From: Spirogloea muscicola
Taxonomy: Eukaryota; Streptophyta; Zygnematophyceae; Spirogloeales; Spirogloeaceae
DNA: 15,418 bases
Reading direction: 5' to 3'
Assembly: GCA_009602725.1 (NCBI GenBank)
Contig: WELB01000075.1
Span: 54,575 to 69,992 of the forward strand
Both the position numbers and the translations under genes were made by a program. Below the pieces are notes generated by a model that saw only the letters and a list, made by a program, of their open reading frames with translations, ran no database searches and was not told where the DNA came from. Each line of letters begins with the position of its first letter. The first letter of the stretch is position 1. Of this stretch, positions 10,152 through 15,418 are shown piece by piece.

Positions 10152-10667
10152 ACCCGGCGCTGCTGCTCTCCTGCTCGGGCGTGCGGCCGCGAACGAGAGG
10201 TGGTGACAGAGTGACCATCCGGTGCTGTCGCGGTTCTCGCGTAGCTGTGCGACTGGGGCGCTCCCCGGCACCTTCGTGCTCGCCCATTGAGAAGAGGGGC
10301 TGGCAAAGCCAACCCAGAAAGAATGGACAATGTTCAAAGCCAAAGAAAGATGGTGCTGAAAACGGACGACACTACAAAGTGCAAGATGGTGCAGAGGGAG
10401 ATGCAGATGGCTGCTCAGTATCCACGTGTGAGCAACAGCAGATCAGAGTAACTCGGAGCAGGAGAAGCGGCACTTTGCCGAGACCCGGAAGCAGCTGCAC
10501 CTTCGGACCCTGCGCGATTTCTCGTCAAGCTGCCCCCCCCCCTCGCGTCCCCGTTGGACGCTCGGCCGTGGGGCCGTGCGGTGCCCCTCCCCGTGGGCGG
10601 CCGCCCCGCCGCCCGCGCCCGAGCCCGAGGCCCGCGAGGCCTAGCGGCCCCCGCGGCGGGGGGCCAT

Positions 10668-10668
10668 N
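10668..10668. other. Ambiguous base (N) in a homopolymer-rich stretch
   Basis: A single N directly after a run of seven G, and immediately before the GCACCC repeat. It probably marks an assembly or base-calling problem in extreme-GC sequence, so frames crossing this point are not reliable. Confidence 0.95.
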
Positions 10669-10674
10669 TGGCGC

Positions 10675-10698
10675 GCACCCGCACCCGCACCCGCACCC
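10675..10698. repeat. (GCACCC)4 hexanucleotide repeat
   Basis: Four perfect tandem copies of GCACCC, followed by further C-rich sequence. Reads as Val-Arg or His-Pro dipeptides depending on strand and frame. Confidence 0.9.
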
Positions 10699-10733
10699 CC
10701 CGCTGCGCGCGCCCGCGCTGGGCCTGCGCCTCC

Positions 10734-10802
10734 TCAGCCTCGGCCTGGGTCTCGGCCTGGGCTTCGGCCTCGGCATCGGCGTCGGCCTGGGCATCAGCCT
10801 GC
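10734..10802. repeat. Degenerate 6/12-nt GGCCTS-type repeat
   Basis: Imperfect units such as GGCCTGGGTCTC, GGCCTGGGCTTC, GGCCTCGGCATC and GGCGTCGGCCTG run in tandem. On the plus strand they give a Gly-Leu pattern; on the minus strand, Ala alternating with Glu, Asp or Gln. This is minisatellite-like drift within the GC island. Confidence 0.75.
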
Positions 10803-10967
10803 GCATGTGCGCCGCTTTCGGCCTGCGCCTCTCCGGGCGCGCCGCCGCCGCCTCCTGGCTCGCCGCCCTGTCCCAGCGCTGACTCCTGCGCCTGCCCATC
10901 TCGGCTGCGCCCGCGAGCTGCCAGTCCTCCAGGGCGGGCCCGCCCGCCACTCCGCTGCTGATGCTCC

Positions 10968-11256
10968 TCAGGCGCCAGCCGTTCGTCTGCACTGGCATTG
11001 CCAGCCAAGACTGATATCTCGCCAGCGAGCCTCGGGCACCTTGCAGCTAGCTGCCTGGCGCGGCTGACGGAAAGAGCTCGGGACTTTGCCGGTTGCGGCG
11101 ATCGCCCCCAACCACTTGTTGCCAGACCATTTCACCTGAAAGCAGGCCCCTCCATAGGCATCGCCACTTGGTCCAGCTGGGCATGCCACCGGGCACCTTT
11201 GTGCTCTGACTGGCACAGGGGGCTTCGGCTGCCAAGTCGCCTGGTGGTTTAGCAAC
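10968..11256 (-). CDS. Possible exons of an unrecognised minus-strand gene (very tentative AP2-like)
   Basis: Two open segments share phase 0: 11256-11197 (after TTGTCAG, ending ACAAAG before GTGCCC) and 11135-10968 (after TTTCAG, ending TGA). The second begins VKWSGNKWLGAIAATGK and continues through SSFRQPRQAASCK. The spacing of Trp, the Gly-Lys turn and the following F..P..AA faintly recalls an AP2 DNA-binding domain, but the core LGxF and AYD motifs are absent. The implied intron is only 61 nt. I would not rely on this as a gene. Confidence 0.18.
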
Positions 11257-11449
11257 CTGACAACCAGACTATACAGGACAATGTGCTCTGATGCGGCCAA
11301 CCCCTTCCTGGTGTACAACAGTCACTGCTGCTGGCAAGCAGCCGCCCGTCCTCCCTTAGCCATGTAGCCTTCATCTTGATGGTGGTGCTCTTGAAAGAAG
11401 TCGACCCCTTGTACAATGCGAGTGTTGTGTAGCGGTGTCAGCGTCTCTG

Positions 11450-11481
11450 TATGAGGGCAAAGGTATATGAGGGCAAAGGTA
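11450..11481. repeat. Perfect 16-bp tandem duplication
   Basis: TATGAGGGCAAAGGTA at 11450-11465 is repeated exactly at 11466-11481. It lies in a stretch with no supported gene. Confidence 0.95.
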
Positions 11482-12236
11482 GAACCAGTGTGTTTGTGTA
11501 GAAGAGGAGCTTTCGTGTTGCACATGTTGCACATTCTAGTGAGCAGTAGCTGGTCTAAGTGTACTGCAGGCTCATTCTTTCTATAAGATGAGCACTTGTG
11601 AGAATGACTTGGCAGTTTCTCTGTGCACCCTCCAGCATTCCTGAGCTTGAGAATTTGCAAGGGGTGCCAGTGTGTGCAAGATTATCAACATCATCCTGCT
11701 GTGTACATGTTCTCTGTGAGCTTCATTTGACATGGTCATGTAGCCAGTTGTGCTCATTCCGCATAAAGCAGAGCAGAGATCTTGATAACCTGCAAACGCT
11801 ATGCAGTGATCTTATGAGATTCACATACCAGCTCTCTTGGCAACCCCAAAAGTCACAGCGACAATGCTAGAGTCGTCGGTGCATGAGTGGCCTTGTTTAT
11901 CTGCAAGACCAAGCAGCACTACGTGTCATGTCTGAGCCTCACATTTCATCAGCTCATAGACTCTTCTGATGAAGTTACCAAATTGAACGGGTAAGAACAA
12001 CAACAATGTACTTCACCCCGACAAACTTGACCTAGGTACCTTGACAGGAGGGGCAGAGGCAAAGCAAGGCGGGGGGGTAAACCTATTTAAATTCGTGTAC
12101 CAAGGACCAACAAATGCGTTGGAACTTGCTCAAACATAGTCATCAATGGTTGTACAAGGGGGCAGACTGCTAAATTTAGCAGGACGCACCTAAGATTGGG
12201 GCTACAAGCGAGTCCTAAGAGACCACATGGATCCTG

Positions 12237-15129
12237 CTACTGCCTTCTGTGCAAGTCCGTCTGCAGCTTGTACTGCAAAATGTCTGTCCAGACATCTGGC
12301 AGTCCTGGCAGGCACCAATGGGTGCAGTCGTTTGTTGTCTTGCTATTCTGGGCTGCCCCGTAGTACTTGCCAACATGCGCATCAATACGGAAATTGGACA
12401 AGTGCGTGATGTCAAGTATGCGGAATGGCGAGTTGACGAAGGTATTGTACTCCATCCGGCGAAAGGTAGTGGAGATGTCTACTTTCTCAAAGGCTGCAAC
12501 TTGCGAGGTGCCCGTCGGCTGGGTCGCCGTACAAGCTGGCTTATTACCAATGTGATAGGTGTAGTGAGATGGAGAATATGTCAACCACATGGGCACTCCC
12601 TGCATGATATGGAAACCATAGCAGAGCAGTCATCAGTATAACAGCACAGTTGCTGACGCATGTCGTTTCCATCTTGGCAATTGCAAGCTTGAAGAACCAG
12701 TAAGGCCTCGAAACAGGTAGCCAGCATTTTGAGTGCTTCTCATATAGTGTTGTCATTGGCCTCTGTAGCAGCGGAGATAGGGGCTTACCAGGTACTTTGG
12801 ATGCCTGACTGACACGTAGTTTTTCACATAGTTTAGTGCCGCTTGGTAGGCATTCAGAGGTGCAAGCTTCACCACGCGGTTGCCTTGCACAAAGGTCGTG
12901 GACCTAACTTCTGTAGACCCCTGGTTGGAGAGAAACCAGTGGCCTGACATGAATATGGTAAGATCTATTCGCCTTAATGGACCAGCCCACTGCGGGTCCG
13001 GCTGGTCCAGCCACACAAGGTAGTTGTTGGGCCCTGGCGCAGGCAGGCCATAACGATGAAAGTCTGCAGCAGCATTGCTGCACAACCACAGTGGGGACAT
13101 CAGCAGCCTATTCTCCCCTGTCAATGGGGTATTCAAGGTTCAATGTGCACACAGCCCCAAAGCAGCCTCTCTGCATTTGGGCTGCAGGCGCATCCCTGAT
13201 TTCTATGATCAGTGTGTACCCAAGTTGGATCTAAGTTGCCCTCTCCGACGACTTGACAACCAGAACTGGTGAGGCCTAGGATCTGTAGCAGCAATACCTG
13301 TATTTGACAAGATAAGGAGCCACAAATGTGATGACCCGAAGGTGGTAGCTGGGGACCATCACTCCAGTCACAGGTACACCGGCCACATTCCCTGCCCACA
13401 GCTCCGTCTTGGCGTGCCTTGCAATCTGGCAGATGAGGGACTGTGCAAAGTCTCTGGAGAAGGAGTCACCGACAATGCCCACAATCTGCAATACTGTGCA
13501 GATGAGCAATTAGCTACTAGACAAGGATCACTTTCTTACATCAGATCTCACGCACATCTTTTGCTGAGTCGGACATGAGCGTGTATCATGGAAGCCCCTT
13601 ACTGAGTTGGACAGTTCATGGCTTGTACCCAGACATCAATCGCACAAGCACAGCAAAGATCATATCCAACTCATTAGTCAGCAAACAAGGACGGGTTGAT
13701 AAATCTGAGCAGCAGAGTGATCACAACACAGTCTCCTGAGTATTGAGCTGCCACCATGCGCCCTCGGTCTGCTCACCTTGCCTCGCAGTAGACTCAAGAA
13801 GTAGGCCGGATCAAACTGGGCAACTCTGCACCGGTAGGGTCTCCAGGAATAGTGCTGGTAGTTTCCATCCTTGCGGCCATTCCGATCGCAATTGAATGAA
13901 GAACGGATGAAAGGACAATCGTAACCTGTGTAACGCTTGGGCGCTTTCGAGTACAGCCATCTACCTTGTGTATAATCACAAGCTGCACAGACAACCCATG
14001 AAGGCTGATGAGAGGCTGTACTGATGACTGTAGCCAGTACCGACTGTCAACGCAGCCGTGAAAGGAAGTTGGACGCTGATGCTTTCAACTTGGTAGAGAG
14101 TCTTGTCCCTGTTGTAGCACCAGCTGCGTGTGCTGTACAGACTGACTGTAATAGAATCTCCCTTCATACCCCTTCTTCTCGCCTCCTCTCCCCCTTTCCC
14201 TTTCGCTCTGCAACCAGCTGATGCTCATGTCTTGCTTTCTGCACTACGACCTCCAATGTTGCTGCAACTTTGCTTAACCCCCGTGACCCCCTCGTTTGCA
14301 GCTCCGGCCATCTCCTCTCATGACATTGCTCTGAGCTCCATCTCCGGCCTCTTTAGGCTATGCTCCCAGTCTCTAACTGGATTGCTAAGACTCTTCTACA
14401 AATTCTCCCAGACAATCACTGGCAACAGATGTGATGGCCCCCTGAAGTCGCCTTCTGCAGTTGCTTATATCACTGTCTTCAGGTGCTACATCCAGACCCA
14501 GGAGTTGTCGCTGATCGGAGAGGCGACTCACCAGCCTTGAGCTGTCGCCGGGCAGCAGGATGGCTGCTATTGTCCGCAGCACTGGCGGCGACTTCCAGAT
14601 CGAGTGTCCAGCGGCTGTCCGTCGTGTTGTCTACCTCATCGAAGTAGGGGAAGGAGCTCCAGTGGGCGTCCAGGTCAACGGAGGGCGGACTTCCAGTGGA
14701 GCAACAGCCTGGAAAGATGTCACGGCGGCGGTCATGCTTCCCAGTAGGCGCAAGCATCAAGGAAGCGGCAGCACAGGCTGCAATGCATGGCATGAGCTGC
14801 TCAAGCTCGGGCGCGCAGTGTTCACAGCGGAAGCATAGTGGTCATCACACCGCCCCCTGACTTCTGCAACCGCATGTCTCTGAAACCACAAGCCTAAAAG
14901 CTCCGAGAACAGCTCGGGGATCCGGCTCGTCCCCGACCGATGCCGGAGCCGACGAGGCCCGACACAGCGAGCGCACGACAGGGGGCCGGGCCTCACCGGC
15001 AGGCAGCAGCAGCAGCAGCGCGATCGCCGCCAGGCCGGCGCCGAGCACAGGCGGCCTGGGCTTTGCGGGGCCTCCCATGCCCGATCGCAGCTGCCGCGCT
15101 CGCCGCGCCGGCGGCGAGCCTCTCGCCAT
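12237..15129 (-). CDS. PMR5/trichome-birefringence-like (TBL) PC-esterase family protein, probable polysaccharide O-acetyltransferase
   Basis: Six exons, all phases consistent: 15129-14997, 14777-14532, 13982-13777, 13485-13298, 13077-12789, 12599-12237 (TAG), 474 residues. Plant members act in the Golgi, moving acetyl groups onto wall polysaccharides such as xylan or mannan; the substrate here is not known. Residues 1-27 are Arg-rich and 28-44 form one hydrophobic segment with five Leu from a CTG run, which suggests a type II signal anchor. A variable low-complexity stem follows to about 126. The PMR5N domain (128-195) has CDYTQGRWLYS, YDCPFIRSSFNC and an LRGK end. The catalytic domain has VGDSFSRD with the GDS serine at 203, WLDQPDPQW, IFMSGHWF, RILDITHLSNFRIDAH, and DCTHWCLPG with Asp445 and His448, so the expected triad is intact. 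The ATG at 15129 is in good context (ACCATGG) within a GC island. Confidence 0.92.
15004..15018. repeat. (CAG)5 tract in coding sequence
   Basis: Five CAG units on the plus strand, read as CTG on the minus strand. They encode the Leu run in the hydrophobic anchor of the TBL-like protein. Confidence 0.9.
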
Positions 15130-15418
15130 GGTCGCAGGCGGAGCACTCTCGCGGGCGCGCGATCATGGGCGGCGGACGATGGGCGCAGGCCCTTCCGGCC
15201 AGGGGCGCAACTGCCGTGCCGAAATGCGGCGCCCGCCCGGCGGGGGCCTCTGGCTGGCGCGGCACCGAGCGGCAGGCAGTGCACGGCGGGAGGAGGGGCC
15301 AGCTACGGGAAAGCCACCGCCGCCGCCGCCGCCGCCGCCGCTGCCGTCGCGGGTGGCGGCGGGTGGGAAGCAGGTCGCGGGGGGGGGGCCCGTCACCGGC
15401 CCGCACGCCGTTGACCGG
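15130..15418 (-). promoter_or_regulatory. GC-rich upstream region of the TBL-like gene
   Basis: Very GC-rich sequence directly upstream of the ATG, expected to hold the 5' untranslated region and promoter. No TATA box is visible. It includes the (CCG)8 tract and a run of nine G near 15380. Several open frames cross it, but they look like a consequence of composition. A further upstream exon cannot be excluded. Confidence 0.45.
15317..15340. repeat. (CCG)8 trinucleotide repeat
   Basis: Eight perfect CCG units, about 190 bp upstream of the TBL-like start codon, probably in its 5' untranslated region or promoter. Confidence 0.95.

Larger units (their letters stand above)
10500..10980. other. 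Unassigned GC-rich island
   Basis: About 480 bp of very high GC, separated from the GC-rich XRCC4 first exon by a less GC-rich stretch near 10300-10500. In this window such islands otherwise coincide with first exons, so this one may be a distal XRCC4 promoter or the start of an unidentified gene on either strand. All frames are low-complexity: on the minus strand one reads as Ala alternating with Glu/Asp/Gln, another as Arg/Pro. Frame openness here is a by-product of composition. Confidence 0.6.
10152..12236. other. Long region without a firmly supported gene
   Basis: About 2.1 kb between the XRCC4 start and the TBL-like stop, both on the minus strand. It must include the XRCC4 promoter at its low end and the TBL-like 3' untranslated region at its high end. 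In between are a very GC-rich block (about 10500-10980), short repeats, one N and a few possible minus-strand exons near 11.0-11.3 and 11.83-11.90 kb. The last of these (11829-11900) has a good acceptor and donor and stays open, but any join to the next open stretch needs a 39-nt intron. Confidence 0.5.

Noticed and set aside
9549-10343. 264-codon open frame on the minus strand overlapping XRCC4
   Set aside because: It reads straight through the first XRCC4 intron and out of frame in the second exon. Only the part at 10151-10004 is in the XRCC4 frame; the spliced model restores family motifs on both sides.
10118-10882. 254-codon open frame on the plus strand
   Set aside because: It runs antisense through the XRCC4 first exon and then through low-complexity GC sequence containing an N. 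The translation is Arg/Pro then Gly/Leu repeat with no motif. Openness is explained by composition.
8331-12239. Possible alternative genetic code with TAG as a sense codon, as in some ulvophytes
   Set aside because: Three genes end at TAG exactly where their families should end, one ends at TAA, and no recognised exon contains an in-frame TAG or TAA. The standard code fits.
14757-15284. 175-codon open frame on the minus strand over the TBL-like first exon
   Set aside because: Wrong frame relative to the signal anchor and continues through the first intron. A GC-composition shadow.
1-15418. CRISPR array, insertion sequence, retroelement or viral copy
   Set aside because: No regularly spaced repeats, terminal inverted repeats, long terminal repeats, or transposase, reverse-transcriptase or capsid motifs were seen on either strand.

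Overview
The window looks like nuclear DNA of a green alga. Coding sequence is cut into many short exons (35 to 363 nt) by GT-AG introns, mostly 140 to 550 nt. The families are plant or algal in character: a PMR5/TBL-type O-acetyltransferase, a plastid-type double thioredoxin-fold protein, and a plant-like XRCC4. First exons lie in very GC-rich islands, while introns and 3' exons are near 50% GC. A trebouxiophyte-like chlorophyte is my best guess, but the sequence alone does not fix the lineage. All gene models were built by hand from frame continuity, splice phase and family motifs.

Layout. (1) 1-3200, plus strand: the 3' part of a gene for a 2-oxoglutarate/Fe(II)-oxygenase-superfamily protein, continuing into a basic NLS-like stretch, a family-like C-terminal region and an ARID-like segment; its 5' end lies outside the window. 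(2) 3543-6587, minus strand: a complete nine-exon gene for a 323-residue, probably plastid-targeted protein with two tandem glutaredoxin/GST-N-like domains; only the first keeps CPFC. It converges on gene 1. (3) 7497-8017, minus strand: a weakly supported four-exon model for a 97-residue tryptophan-rich protein. (4) 8421-10151, minus strand: a complete five-exon XRCC4 gene (304 residues), the non-homologous end-joining partner of DNA ligase IV. (5) 10152-12236: about 2 kb without a solid gene, holding a second GC island, hexanucleotide-type repeats, an ambiguous base and a few possible minus-strand exons. (6) 12237-15129, minus strand: a complete six-exon PMR5/trichome-birefringence-like (PC-esterase) gene, 474 residues, with GDS and DxxH catalytic motifs. 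The window ends in its GC-rich upstream region, which carries a (CCG)8 tract.

The genes do not form one pathway: DNA repair, plastid redox, cell-wall acetylation and a possible nuclear oxygenase-like factor sit side by side, as is usual in a eukaryotic chromosome. I see no operon, CRISPR array, transposon or convincing tRNA/rRNA gene. The most unusual items are the apparent oxygenase-ARID fusion with degenerate iron ligands and the unexplained GC island at 10.5-11.0 kb.
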